Shown here in pieces: positions 9,710-24,055 of a DNA stretch of 64,000 nt. This stretch comes from Apricaphanius iberus (Eukaryota; Chordata; Actinopteri; Cyprinodontiformes; Aphaniidae). The notes below the pieces were generated by a model. The model had not been told where the DNA came from. It made no database searches and worked only from the letters and a program-made list of their open reading frames with translations. Location of the stretch: the NCBI GenBank assembly GCA_028564705.1, contig JAPXFQ010000831.1, positions 3,906,001 through 3,970,000 of the forward strand, given 5' to 3'. The translations under genes were made by a program, and so were the position numbers. The stretch's first letter is position 1, and every line of letters starts with the position of its first letter.

Positions 9710-10611
9710 GAGATAGAACCAAAGAGCAATATTCGGGACAAGTTTATTTTATTGAATATGTTCAAAGACGTTAATAACAGCCAATGAAATAATTTTTTGC
9801 CAAATTCTGTATGTTTGCAGCAGGAATATAGCTGCTTCGTGCTGGAGGGTAGGAGGCAGAAAGCAGAGGAACCGCTAATAACAGAGGGCAAAAGCTACAG
9901 GTGTTAAATTAATCTGTTTTAACCCTGACAATTTTCAAAAAGTCTGTTCATCACAACTCTTTAATTGGCTCACTTATGTTTTACAGAAATTAATTTTTTC
10001 ACCCTTTTGGCTATTATTTCCAGGAAGAAATGAAGGATTTTATGCTTGTCTTAGGGCTGGGCGATATGGCCTTAATAAGAAAGGCCTGAAATACAAACAA
10101 CTTGTGCAAAGGATTTGTCTACAGTTAGCTGTTTTTTAGCTAAGGTTTGTTAGTCACTATGGTGTTGTTTGTCTCGGAGAGATTGGCATTTTTCAATTTT
10201 GGGTGGAGGCTTTAGACAAATGTGACAGCGTGGGGTCTCGTGCTCCATGTCTATCGCAACAAACCCATATCAATTCCACTACGGAAGCTCAGAGGAGCCA
10301 AATGTGCTATTACACAAAACCTCAATTTACTTTCTTTTTTTATCCCCTGCAACAAAACATTAAAATTAATTTATTCAATCAATTTTTTGCCCAGGCCTAC
10401 CTGGTGTAAGAGGACATGATGTGACCAAATGTGGTTAATTGAGGGCGTTTCTGTGAAGAAATGACTGAACAGGTATGAACACCTAGTCACAAGTGGGATT
10501 TTTCAACAGTTGATTACGAAGGAACATGCATACGACTGACCACCACATATTTAATAAATCAGAATTTTGACTGTACGAACATTCTCAATTTCATTTGTAG
10601 GATCTACAGAT
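9710..10611. other. No gene recognised
   Basis: The stretch at 10052-10070 (TAGGGCTGGGCGATATGGC) matches the start of a widespread fish interspersed repeat ('GGGCTGGGCGATATG'); only a short piece is evident. Otherwise unassigned AT-rich DNA. Confidence 0.4.
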
Positions 10612-10690
10612 GTTTAATAAATGAGTGCCCAGGTGATTTTGTATCATTTTTAAAAGATATAAAATGATATGCAAAGCAAGTTTTAATTAC

Positions 10691-10797
10691 CTGAAGAGTT
10701 CTAAGAGTTGTTTTCTTTAATGCACCATCTACATTAGTAAACTCTTTAATTCTATTCCCCCATCTGCTCACCAATGACATATGGGCTTCTTTAAGCT
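10691..10797 (-). CDS. Candidate internal exon or transposon-gene exon
   Basis: On the minus strand an acceptor (CTGCAG, 10798-10803) is followed by a 107-nt open segment ending CTTCAG, then GTAATT as donor (10685-10690). It encodes 35 residues after a two-base phase remainder: LKEAHMSLVSRWGNRIKEFT, then NVDGALKKTTLRTLQ. The basic, Trp-containing pattern could be part of a Myb/SANT-like DNA-binding region of a PIF/Harbinger-class transposon accessory gene, but that is a guess. The polypyrimidine tract before the acceptor is weak and no adjoining exon was found. Confidence 0.22.
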
Positions 10798-10811
10798 CTG
10801 CAGATGGTCAA

Positions 10812-11887
10812 CATCATATCTTAAGGAAATTTCAATGAGATCTCATCTATAATTAAATCCAATATTTTCTGTTGTATTTCTTCTAGTGTTTAGAAATATG
10901 TAGAACATATTTAAAGATTAAAAGGGCACAACTAAAGTTTAGGGGATAAAAAAAAATCTAGTATGAAATAAATTTTCAGCTGATAACTGAGGGAAGAAAA
11001 ATAATAAAATGATGCAAAGACTTAGCCATTCACCAAGGTTAAAAGGTCAGCTTGGGGTATGTTGATCCACTCCGAATCTCCTCTCATCTTCTTGTCTGTC
11101 TCCTCAAACTTTCCTCTGGTCTCGCTCCCACCTTGTCGGCATGTCAGGGTGCATGCAGGCGTGTTAAAGAAGTAACAAGGATCAAGTTTATGGGGAAGCT
11201 TGTGCAGATGGTGGCTGAGATGGCCTCACTTCACATTCTGATCCAACCTTCAGAAAAATAGGCAACAGAGGGAATGAGATGACTGAATGACCTCATGATT
11301 CTGTGACATTTTTGCAGTATGAGCTGGTTCTAAAGACATAAAACATTTTCACCTAACACACTTTTATTTTCATAATTAAGATCCAGTTCAGCTTTACTTA
11401 ACAAAGCACATACATTTCAACTAAGTACAGGTAAATCTGTTAATCCTATAATCTATGGAAGCCCTGTCATATGTATACAACTTGATGTCTTTCAACCCAT
11501 CTTTCACTCTGAGAATGCATGTTGCGACATTGGAGAGGTAAACCAGAATTAGGTCTGGTATGAGTGGTTATCGACCTGGCCTCACTGATGAGTAAGATGA
11601 CACTAAACAATACAGAAAAATAAAACAGATGGTTACAATCACTGCTATGGAGAAGACAAGGACAGCACACAGACTTCCTGGCAGCAGTGTCTCTGCTTTT
11701 ACTTTTGGATATGTGAGAACAAAACTTGAAATAGAAATGCATTGAGTACGTGGTTTGGCAGGTGCTCTCAAACTTGATCATTAATGGTCCAAATCTGATT
11801 TCTAGAAAATATCAAAGTTCTAGAAGATTGAGTGATGAATAAATCCGATTCATTAAATGTTCAACTGCGATGTTTGACATTAATGCG
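10812..11887. other. No gene recognised
   Basis: AT-rich DNA. A 104-codon minus-strand frame at 11467-11781 has no domain signature. Confidence 0.45.
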
Positions 11888-11985
11888 CAGGGGTGTGGAC
11901 TCGAGTCAGACTCGGGTAACTGATTTTGTGATTTTAGATCTGACTTGAACAAATGATCAGAGACTTGTGACTTGAATTGGACATT
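11888..11985 (+). mobile_element. hAT-like repeat fragment ('GACTCGAGTC' family)
   Basis: Begins CAGGGGTGTGGACTCGAGTC and continues with ACTTGAACAAATGATCAGAG and ACTTGTGACTTGAATTGGAC, the hallmark of a common fish hAT-type repeat built from 'gacttg' words. Only one end is visible, so no target duplication can be shown. Confidence 0.5.
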
Positions 11986-12399
11986 TACACCAATTGGTCT
12001 CTGTCAGATGACGTATCAAGTGCTGGAGGCGCGATGCATGTTGGGATGTATGCAAGTGTAAACAAAAAAACTTTGCTCGCTTTGAGTGGGAAGGGTCTAA
12101 ACTTTGAAAAGAAAAACGGTACACTCATGCTGTGTGAAGGGCTGCCATGCCAGGTCACACGATGCCAGAAATCATTAACTCGACAACAGCATAAGATTTT
12201 TTTTTTTTCTCGCTTGGAAACGAGGTTTCAGATGACAACTTGAACCAAGCTTAGCTCATCTTGGCAGAGACGACCGTGTTGCTGCAGTCCTGTGGCCGTG
12301 TGAGCCGTTCTTGTACCCAGCTATATGTAAAATGTTCGTATGCCTCCAGTGATTTGTAGTTTTAAAATTGCTGATATGTGTATGCACTGATCCCAAACA

Positions 12400-13120
12400 C
12401 AAGAGGGTTAGTTATTTCCAATGGCTGCTGGCTGCTCTGCTTTGTGACCACATACCATGGAGGCCACCATTGCTCCTCCTTTCTGTAGTACCTCCATTTG
12501 GCCGCTAGGACCCCATTGAAAAGCATTGGACAACTTTCTATGACTACATATTCTTGATGAGATAATGCTGGGCTCATCAAAAAATAGACACCAGGCTGGT
12601 TTTCGTAAGATAATTTTTTGAAATCTTGCATAATTCATGAGGGGGCTGGACTAGATAGAAAGGCCGTTATCTTCACTTCCTGGCTTACCTTCTGAAGTTT
12701 GAGAAATATGAGCACCGTCGGAGGAGCGCAGATACGGCAGCAGTCAGGCATGGGGCTATTAGCGCTATTAGCCTTTAGCTTAGTTAGCCAAGTTTAGCAT
12801 CAGAGCTAAAGACGCGGGAGCAGAATGGGCGTGATTACGACCGAACTACACGCCCATACACGCCTCGCGAGGGCAGAGTCTACAGTGAAGATCCCGCCCC
12901 TATGCCCTTTTTAGGAACATGCTTCGTCAGAGCTGGGGAAGAGGGGGTCTGAATTCGCCATGAATTCCCCCATGAAAGTGTGTCATTCTGGTAAACGGGG
13001 AGGAGTGAGGAGGCGCTGTCTATTCTTTTTTTACATTCTATGGTTATTTCCAATGCAGTAGTTGGAGGCAGTAACGACACATCCATTCGTTTCCATTGAG
13101 ATTGGCAAATATTACATTCA
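12400..13120. mobile_element. Unclassified interspersed repeat, GC-richer core
   Basis: GTTATTTCCAATG occurs at both sides (about 12411 and 13042) as a direct repeat. The middle (12700-12900) is richer in G+C than its surroundings and contains repeated TTAG/TAGC words (GCTATTAGCGCTATTAGCC). The phrase ACATTCTATGGTTATTTCC recalls a fish repeat, but I cannot name the family. Confidence 0.35.
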
Positions 13121-13263
13121 ATTACTCACCACGACAAGTTTGGAGCTTCTTGGAGTCGTTCAGAAGGAGTTTATATCCACTCACGATCAGCATATAACCA
13201 TATAATGAGAGTCAATTGGGGCAGGAGTTTGCCACCTGCAATAAGGCATTATCTGCCCCAAAG
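13121..13263. mobile_element. Single arm of the foldback MITE family
   Basis: ATTACTCACC, GACAAGTTTGGAGC, AGTTTATATCCA and AGGCATTATCTGCCCCAAA occur in the same order as in the arm of the intact element at 44433-45194. Only one arm is present, so it is truncated or a solo arm. Confidence 0.65.
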
Positions 13264-14757
13264 TAAATTCAAAACACTTAACAACTGCATTTTAATCCAT
13301 TTTAAAATTGTCAATAAAATACATTTAAAAGAACCTTGTTATTAAGGTGGTGTGTTTTGTGTGTGTGCTTTAAGTTCAGTGTTCAGTGTGTGACACTTTG
13401 TTGACAAAGAAACTCTTAATGAATCTTGTACTATCTGTTTTGATGGACCTGTAGCATTTTCCAGAGGGCACCAGTTCAAACAGATGATGGGCAGGATGGG
13501 ATAGATCTTGGAGGATGTTGTGTCTTTTGCAGGCAACGGGAGGTGTAGATGTCATCAAATCCAGGTAGCTGTTGGTGTTATGATGTTTTCTGCAGTCTTT
13601 CTAATCCCCTGTGCGACCTCAGATCACACAAGACGATCAGATGTTTTTAAGAAGAGGAAAACAAGTTAACCGAGGCCAGTTCCCCTACTGGGCTGGTTGC
13701 CACCTTTCATTTGCTGACATAAATCTTTTTCCAAGCTTATCTTTTTATCACAGTTTTTAATGTAGAAGATAGACCTGGTATTGAGGATGAAACCAAACCT
13801 AACTCGCATTAGTGACAGAGAATCAATTAAATATACTCTTTTCAGCCATTAGCTACAAACTAAATGTGAAACAATAATTATAATCAGAATATTTGATATT
13901 GATTTTGTTAATTCCCTATTCATAGAGAGGTACATTACTCTACATGATGCTAGACAGAACAATATGACCCTTTGTCCCTGGTTCCATTCTAAAACACTTA
14001 AACATTTATGCAAGTGAAGAACTGCAGCACTCTTTCCCCATTTTTTCAGGGTAAATTATTTCCTCAGTTGATGAAAATTTAATTAATAAAACATACCTTG
14101 AGTGTCCTAGTCAAAGACATCCCTAAGCCTTTTAGATAAGCTATGTTTCAAGCCTCACTCTCTGCTTTTGATATGCCTTGCTACAGCTCAAAAGAAGAGG
14201 GAAGGCAGTACAGATATGATTTACCCTTTTGCTCTCCTTCATTAATCTTAATAAAACAATTGACCCCTGAATAGCCTATTCCTTGCCTGGACCATTAGGC
14301 TGGATGACCAAGACTTTAAATATTAATTAGGCTCTTTAAAATTGTTCATTGGATGCCATAAGATATAGCACACTCATGGGCTATTTCACTTACCCTTGTG
14401 TTGTGTAAGTAAATATGTTTTTATTAGGTAAAAAGAAAGAAAAAGCACAAGGCTACTTGTCTTCAGGTGATATTATTTTCTGTAAGGAGAATTACCTTGA
14501 AAAGCCACTGAAGCTCCTCTTATATAATTGTTTTTTTACAGGTCACTTCAAATGGCCTCACAGGTCAACTCCTGTCTACACAGGTACATCTTAAAGCATG
14601 AGAAGTCTACAATCTTCCTAGTTTTGTTTAGTCCCATTTTCTCAATCCAATGTCTTGATAACACACGTGGAAGTTTCTCTTAAATGGGAAAGATCAAATA
14701 ATTATATTAGAGTTGATAATGTTTTTGTCATGTCTTTTACTCAATGAAATTATTCTG
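13264..14757. other. No gene recognised
   Basis: Unique-looking AT-rich DNA; no coherent coding frame. Confidence 0.5.
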
Positions 14758-15448
14758 CAAATCCAAATTAGAAAAAGTTGGGACAATATTAGAAAATACA
14801 AATAAAAATAGAAAGTAGTGACTTCTAAATTTATTTTGAACTTGTACTTCATTACAGACAATATGAACACAAAATATGTCATGTTCTGTCTGGTCAATTT
14901 AATTTCATTTGTAAATATAAATCCTTTCCTGTCGTGCAGACCTGCAACACATTTCAAAAATGTTTTGGGACGGAAGGAATTTAGGGTTAGTAATCAGGTA
15001 ATAAAAAAAAAATTAAGTGATTTGAAACAGCTGATGTCAACAGGTGATTGTAATTGTGATTTTGGTACAAAAGCAACATCCAACAAAGGTCTAGTCCTTT
15101 AGGAGCAAAGATGGGGAGAGGATCACATTTTGCCAGCAAGTATGTGATAAAATTATTGAAATGTTTATAAACAATGTTATATAAACAATGCAAAGAAAAG
15201 GAACCATCACACCGTGGAAATGGAAACATTACAAAGTGGTAAATATTTGACCGGTCTAACTTTTTTCAAATGTGCTGCCTATCTCCAGCTGTCAACGGGC
15301 GTGAGGCGAGGTACACCCTGGACAGGTCGCTAGTCCATCGCAGGACATTAAATAATGTGCCGTTGAATTGAAGTATTGCTTTTAGTCACATTTTAAAATT
15401 TTGATTTTAATTCGACATACCATCCTAAGTTCTTCTTATTTGGGGTTG
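14758..15448 (+). mobile_element. Internally deleted Tc1/mariner-like element
   Basis: The left end has CCAAATTAGAAAAAGTTGGG and the right end has CTTCTTATTTGGGGTTG followed by TA (15449-15450). Together they match the 'TACAACCCCAAATCAGAAAAAGTTGGG' termini of an abundant fish family; the left TA is mutated to TG (14756-14757). Inside, about 15110-15230 is the start of the transposase (MGRGSHFASKY, then IKLLKCL before a stop), corresponding to the helix-turn-helix N-terminus. The rest of the gene is missing, and a foreign fragment lies at 15273-15347. Confidence 0.75.
15273..15347. mobile_element. Fragment of an interspersed fish repeat
   Basis: CTGCCTATCTCCAGCTGTCA, then a 'gggcgtgaggcgaggtacac' stretch and CTGGACAGGTCGCTAGTCC, is a frequently repeated fish phrase. 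A longer relative is at 31340-31610. It lies inside the Tc1-like element, either as a nested insertion or a rearrangement. Confidence 0.55.
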
Positions 15449-15449
15449 T

Positions 15450-15839
15450 ACTTGGAATTATGGTGTCGAGTAAATGTGCAAACAAAGTCAACTGGCTACA
15501 GTTAATGGGTAAGTTGACATATTGGTATTGGTAGCAACAACATAACGATCTCCTTCAATAGATGACACACTGTCTTTCAGTGTCTAACCCCGTCTCTTTC
15601 CTGGACACACAGTAACTCTTGGTCTAGCTTTTTCTGCGACTTACTGCATCTACTGTTTTTCATCATATAGCCTTTAAAACAACCTCAGAGCTTTCCTGTT
15701 AAGGTGCGTTTCTCTTCTGGATGAAGCTGCTAAAGGACCGACAACTGCATTTAATTTCTTACTTTTCTCTAAGATAGGAAGTATTCCTGAATCAGTGCTT
15801 GTTACTTTTTTGTATCTATGCCCTGTACTCTCAATCCCC
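15450..15839. other. No gene recognised; possible 5' part of the LINE tail
   Basis: Pyrimidine-rich DNA with a 60-codon minus-strand frame (15674-15856) of no known family. The last part (from about 15780) may already belong to the LINE sequence that follows. Confidence 0.4.
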
Positions 15840-16800
15840 TCCCCAGTAGTTGGCACGTTTAGGTTCTGTTGCAGGTTTCTTCCTGTTAAAGGGAGAGTTT
15901 TTCCTTTCCACTGTCGCTTAATCCATGCTCGGTATGATGGGTTGCTGCGAACTCAATGACTCAATGCAAGCAACTGTCCACTGTCGCTACTTGTTCGTCC
16001 AGCACAAGGAAGTGCTGCAAATCAATGACTCAATGCAGTTGGCTGCATTTCCTATAGTTTAGTTTATACTTCTCCATCAGCAAATTTTCACCCAGATGCA
16101 GACATTCTGACAAAGTCGTTTTCCTTTTATACTTCTCCGTTGGTGTCAGCAGGGGGTGCTGACCTTTTCTGGCGGGTCTGCTTACCATTCCAGTGTCATT
16201 TGTGTCAACTGGAGTTAATTTTCTTTAGCGCGTAAACGCATTCCCTCTAAATGAGCAATTCCTGAGAGAAAGTAAAGTTTTGATTGAGCTTGAAAGCTTT
16301 TTACTAGAAGTGCAGCTCATATAATACTCTAAAATCACATGGAGACAAACCCAATGGTCTGTTGTTTTCTACACCTCCTTGGGTTCAAAATCACTAAAAG
16401 ACCATATTATATAAACTGGACTTTCAATATAAAGGCTCTATTCCCCAGAAGCTGCATTGACTACTAATGACTATATGACTAAATGACTCTTGACTATAGA
16501 GCACTGTCCTGGTGAAATAATCTCTGGCTGTTGTTGAACTGACCAATCACATGCGTGCGTTCTTAGTTTCTTTCAAAGGATAGTTAGAAAATTGGGCTCT
16601 ATCTGTACGTCCTATCGTAGGTCATGGACATACCTTACGTCACTAATAATAATAATGCCGTTGCGTTTATCCGTTCCAACGTAGCCGGTGAAGTATAAAC
16701 TAAGATTTTTATAGAACATTTTCAAATAATTTGAATAGTAAACTGAACTTGACTGGGCTAGATTCGAATGGATGCATAATAAGTTTGAATTGACTTTGAA
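15840..16800 (+). mobile_element. LINE 3' end, split by a DNA transposon
   Basis: TTTCTTCCTGTTAAAGGGAG, the 'ccactgtcgct' phrase occurring twice and AATGACTCAATGCA occurring twice are features of the 3' region of a common fish LINE (L2/Rex type). The sequence stops at 16058 and appears to resume at 16704 (AATAATTTGAATAGTAAACT, GAACTTGACTGG). The interruption is the Harbinger-like element at 16059-16703. The right boundary is approximate. Confidence 0.55.
16059..16703. mobile_element. PIF/Harbinger-like MITE
   Basis: Inverted ends are TTAGTTTATACTTCTCC (16059-16075) and GGTGAAGTATAAACTAA (16687-16703). The outermost TTA/TAA could be the 3-bp TWA target site of this superfamily. The interior (16220-16330) has a broken relic of a frame better preserved in the related copy at 51371, including a GAGCTTGAAAGC / GTGCAGCTCAT stretch. 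A second TIR-like sequence TTTTATACTTCTCCG lies at 16125-16139. Confidence 0.65.
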
Positions 16801-19440
16801 TCTTAAGTGTTTGCTGTGGAGCCTGTCTTGCTGATGAGATTAAGTGATCACAAAAGTGTCCCAAGGGTTAAGTACATTTTACTTACTAATATTCCCCTTA
16901 GATCAAAGTTAGTTATAGGTTGTTGTTTTTTGAAGTCAATGAGGTATGTTTTAGGCCATCAGTAGTGGGTAACTACTGATCTTACTCATTTAACTTCTTG
17001 TTAATTTTTACTCTCTGATTGGAGTGTCAAAGTGTTAGTTAGTACACAAAAACTTGATCTTGTTTTATCTTTATAAACAAAACCATCTGGAAGGAAAATG
17101 TACTCGCTCTGAACATAATCACACTTTTCACTCACACATATGCTCTTAGATATTCTTGCAATGGTTTGTCAAGTTTTGAAAGACCATGCAAGCATCAGTC
17201 AGTGGGTGCAAACATACAATGCCACAGCTTATGTTATCTTGCACTATTTCTCCCCTTTGCCCCTTTAAAGTATTGCAGCAGTGTTCTGTGCACCCCACGA
17301 TATATACAGTGATTTGTCTCTGATTAAAATTTCTGCTGAGCTTTGAAGCCCATGTCGGTGTTCTCTGCTGAACTGGTCTTCCTTGGTAAAAATTGAAAGC
17401 GTTTTCATCTCAAAGGGCTTGAAGGGTCAAAGGAACACCAAATAACCCTCCCTGTTGTGTTTCTTTTTTTTTTCTTCCCTTACTACTTCGTAACAAACTG
17501 CGCCTTTGTCGGATATAGCTCCTGTCAGGCCGGGGCTGGGGGGACTGCCCTCAGGTTCAGGCTTTGGAGACCCTTTTGCCTTAAAAACAGGGTCTGCTTT
17601 ATTTCACCCCCTTGACCTAAGGCCCAAAAAGAGCCACTCAGGAAAAACAGAGATATACGATACATCAAGACCTGGTGGAAGTCCGTGGCTGGGAAATGAG
17701 GTAGCAGCAAACTGCAGAGTGAGCAGAAAATAAAGGAGCTTATTGTAGAAAGATTTTTTTAAACCCCACAATTCTTGTTGGATGGGGTAAGTCAAGGTGC
17801 TGCATGGTAACAGCAAGGGCTTGAAGGTGAGTCCACTGATAACTATTTTAATGCAACAAAACCTATACCACAACATGGTGGCAGCATAAGTTATTTCCAT
17901 GCAATAAGAACGAATGTCCATTGTTAATAAATAAATAAATAGATTGCACTGAAGTTCATAAATCTTCTGTGCTAACTCATATAAATTAATTCATTTGAAA
18001 GATAACAAGAGCAACATTAACATTCAAAAACAACAATCCTGTTTGGATCTGAATTAAGATCGACAAAACCATTAGATTTATACATTTCTCCACTTCTACA
18101 CTGAATTGGGATTCCCGTTTGACCCATCTGCTTTAGATTAATTGAATTGATTGACTCAGAGATGTTGCTGCATAGCCAATCAATCTGAAGAGGGACAACC
18201 CGTGGGGCATCTGTGGGGATGTGGAGAGGAAGGGCCTCCTATTGTTCAGAAGCACGGTTTTAGTCAGTACTTGACCTTGGGGCAGTCCAGGCCTCCACAT
18301 TTTGTGCCTGAGTGACAATACTGGGACAAGAGCTTGAATGCTCAATACAGGGACAAATCCCAGCTTTAAGGTTAGGGTCATTCAAGGTCAGCATTGATGG
18401 TTACGACAATTGATGATTGACCTCAGGAAAATGGTGGAAGTAAACATGCAGGCTGAAAAATAAGAAAATAGGTATGGGCGGTGTGATTGTCAGAGAAAAT
18501 CAGAAATCCCTCAGAGAATAGAGTCTGAGTCCTGTTTCTGGAAGATAACAGAGATTGGTCTATGAAAATGCATCCATCACAAGGCCACTAAGCCGAAGCC
18601 TTCTTTTGTGTATCCATGCAGCTAAGAGCAGGAGCAGAGAAGACTGCAGGGTGGAGGGAAGGGAAGGGAGGGGGGCTCAATCTGTAGAGATGGGAAATAA
18701 GGGTTAGAAGAGGGGGGCGAGGCATGGGAGGGACGCTCAGGCCAGCCTGGCGTAGACAAGCAAAGAAGGAACGCTCCATTGCTTATTCAATAGGGAAGAG
18801 ATCTCTGAGAAGATAGAGGCCCACCAGTCTTTTGAGTGCTGCGTTGGTGGGGGTGGGAAGAACTGTAGCTAGCTCAAGGAAAATTTATAATTATAATGCC
18901 GAGGTCTGAATTGAGGGGTGTGTGACAGACTAGTCTGGATTTACAGTATGGAGACACAGTTGCAAAAGATTGGTGTTCAAAACATAATACCAGAAAACTC
19001 AGGTATCAAGTTTTCTCAAGAGAAAGATAGAGAAAGCAAGGTCTTTAGTTTGAATATTTATTATCAAGGCTTAGATTTTTATGCAGATTTATCAGTGAGG
19101 AGGACAAACAGTTGACTGAGCACACTAGGTTGGAAACCTAATGTGTTGGCACCTCGCGGAAGAGCTCTGTGAGTCTAGTCTGACTATAATTCACAACAGT
19201 GGGGAATGACAGTTTGTGGAAAATGACGTCATCCACATATGGAAGATGCCTCCTGTTTGCTTGGGTGGAACTCAAAAGTTTTTTTTTTGTAAAAGTAAAG
19301 TGTGTTTTAGGGGGTTTTTGGCTTTCAAACCCATTGGAAAGGTCAGGTAGGATTTGTTCACGTTAGGTTTTCTGGTAGCTCTAAAACATGAGGAGAAATT
19401 CTTTTTAGAATCCTCACTATTTCTGCTCTAATGAAACATC
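16801..19440. other. No gene recognised
   Basis: Mostly unique DNA. A short, relatively GC-rich segment at 17500-17740 carries overlapping frames (plus-strand 17506-17733, GLGGLPSGSGFGDPFAL type) of no known family. An AAAT run lies at 17927-17940. A purine-rich, low-complexity GGGA stretch lies at 18640-18740. Confidence 0.45.
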
Positions 19441-19633
19441 TTGTAGCAGGGATTTACCTATACTGATACTAGTATCAGGACCAATACCGTTCTTATGTAC
19501 TCATATCTGTATTGGCTACTTAACCAATATGATAAACCGATACTTAAAATGTGGAAACTCTGCAATAATTCAAAAGTAAACATTTCTTTTTCATTAGAAA
19601 AATCATATTGGTTTGAAATAACTGGTCTCGTTG
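19441..19633. mobile_element. Degenerate MITE remnant ('GATACTAGTATC' repeat)
   Basis: Starts near GCAGGGATTTACC and ends CTCGTTGCATCCCTAC, which are weakly inverted. The interior has CTGATACTAGTATCAGGAC and repeated 'cgatac' words, typical of a common fish repeat. No clear target duplication. Confidence 0.45.
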
Positions 19634-21004
19634 CATCCCTACAGCATTTTATTTTTGCTATTTTTGATTGACTTTTATTTACTCAGAAGCATCTCTTAAA
19701 ACAAATAGGGTTTTGTTGTAGTTGCATACACTTTCAACTTTTTTATCTTCTTTATTTTTTATTTTAGACCTTTTTTTCTTAGAATGCAGCTCATTTCAGT
19801 CACTTTATGATGCGTCTCCTCCTCTCTCTGTTCTGGAGATTAATCCTATCTGCTGGACTGCAGGAACATCATTGCCCGTTTTATCTGTACCTATATTATC
19901 TTTCAGTCACCTGCTGCGCTCTCTAGAGTTTCCCAGAAAACATCCTCCCCAAAGTCAGTGTGTCACTCTGTGTTTCACTCCCTAATGTGAGAGCAGGTTG
20001 ACATAGATGAGCAACAGAGGGGAGATAAGTGAGTATGGGGTGATGAGTTCTCTCCTCGTGCTGATGACTTCTGTTCTGCATTGGAAGTGGCACATTGATG
20101 CATTCAAATTAATGTGTCTGCCTTTCAACTCATCCCCTTTTTTTTCAATCTCTTCCTTCTTTACCCTCGGGCTTTTTTAATTTTCATTGCTCCTTCTTGT
20201 AGTCTCAGTCCATCCTGGAGACAGATGCACCATAGGCGCTTTAAAGCTCTATAATGTATACATTATTCATATCACTCCACAAAAGGTGCTCATTAAACTT
20301 TACATGGCCAGTGGAGTAGGCAGGAATAGATTGAAAGTGTTGTCCATATCACAAATGTCATGGTGGATTGACAGATTCGTGAATGGAGTTTGATTTAAAC
20401 AGGCTTTGATTTAATTTCAGAGCCATTTGCTTGCAGCTCTTTTTCCTTTCAAGGACTGAGGACAAGTATCTGTGGCTCCTTAAAGGTTTTCAGGATAGGC
20501 AAACAGAGCTTTTGTACAAAAATAAAATTAGTAATGTAACAATGTTATTTTCATTTCTATTTTTTATTTTTTTAATGCCTGTAATACACTTTTAAAACTG
20601 TGTGATTTAAAATAAAACAAACAAAATGCGATTTCAGAGTTGAATGTCAGCAAGAAGTTGAACAAATTAAGTTTGTGTTCTCACAGACTCAGCCAAGGTA
20701 ATGTTCTTGTTGGAGATGCTCTGATCATCATGAAATTCTGATTTTCCTACTTTAAAATGGTTAAAAAGCCTTTACATTCTTTTTCTGTTATTTATTGGTT
20801 GCATACATTTTGCAGTTTGTCTTTCTATGAGCTCATCTACAACATATTATCTTTATATATCTTCAGATCTATCAGATGTATTTTATCTGTCAAGATTCAA
20901 CCAAAAATAACTCTCAGAAACCAGAAGAATTAAAAATCGGGAAATAAAACCACAACATATGAAAACATATACAGTTTGATTTTTCTTATTAAATGTAACA
21001 ATAC
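19634..21004. other. No gene recognised
   Basis: AT-rich DNA; a plus-strand frame at 19722-19985 is hydrophobic and without a known domain. Confidence 0.5.
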
Positions 21005-21385
21005 TTCAATCAATTTATTCAGTTCAAATTTTTAAGAATCGATTCGATTCCATTCTCAAAGTTAGAATTGATAATCACAATCTGATTCAATCTGATTTCA
21101 TTTTATTCAGTTCAATACCGATATGGGTCATTGTTATTAAAAAAGTTTTTTGTTTTTTTTTAGCTGTTATCTTAAAATATATGCCTGTATTTCGATGACT
21201 TAACACTAGGGAAACTGATGATTAACTCTTTCAGACACATGACTTAAAATGGCCATCTGGACTTTTCCTTCCTATTTTAGCTCTAAAAAGGGCAAACCAT
21301 GCTAGAAAATACAATTGATTTTTGAACTTGCGAATCGATTCTATTCGGTAAGAATCGGTTCAGAATCAATTTTCTGATCTTTTTC
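21005..21385. mobile_element. Degenerate repeat ('AATCGATTCGATTC' family)
   Basis: AAGAATCGATTCGATTCCAT at 21034-21053, CAATACCGATATGGGTC near 21113 and GCGAATCGATTCTATTCGG near 21331 bracket about 300 bp. They resemble a common fish repeat rich in GATTC words. Family and ends not resolved. Confidence 0.4.
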
Positions 21386-23921
<2,536 letters not shown>

Positions 23922-24055
23922 GTATGAATATATGATGACAAAATTATTCTAAGTCCCCATAAAGTTATTGCTAATGGATATTTAAACAATGGAAAAAGTA
24001 GTTTGTATAGTCTGACTAACTTATCACATCATAAAACTGCCATAAAACATTGTAT

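Larger units (their letters stand above)
6859..10630. mobile_element. Possible outer DNA transposon hosting nested insertions
   Basis: The left end reads AGGGCCCTCATTTATCAAC (6859-6877). The right end, GTTTAATAAATGAGTGCCC (10612-10630), is nearly its reverse complement (about 16 of 19 positions). Such ends belong to an abundant fish DNA transposon group with 'CTCATTTATCAA' termini. Inside lie the LTR element (7431-8191) and the hAT element (8438-9709). No clear target duplication is seen and the interior is not recognised, so the two ends could belong to separate fragments. Confidence 0.35.

Noticed and set aside
9361..9891. 176-codon minus-strand frame
   Set aside because: Crosses the right end of the hAT element, so it mixes transposon and flanking DNA; no known domain.
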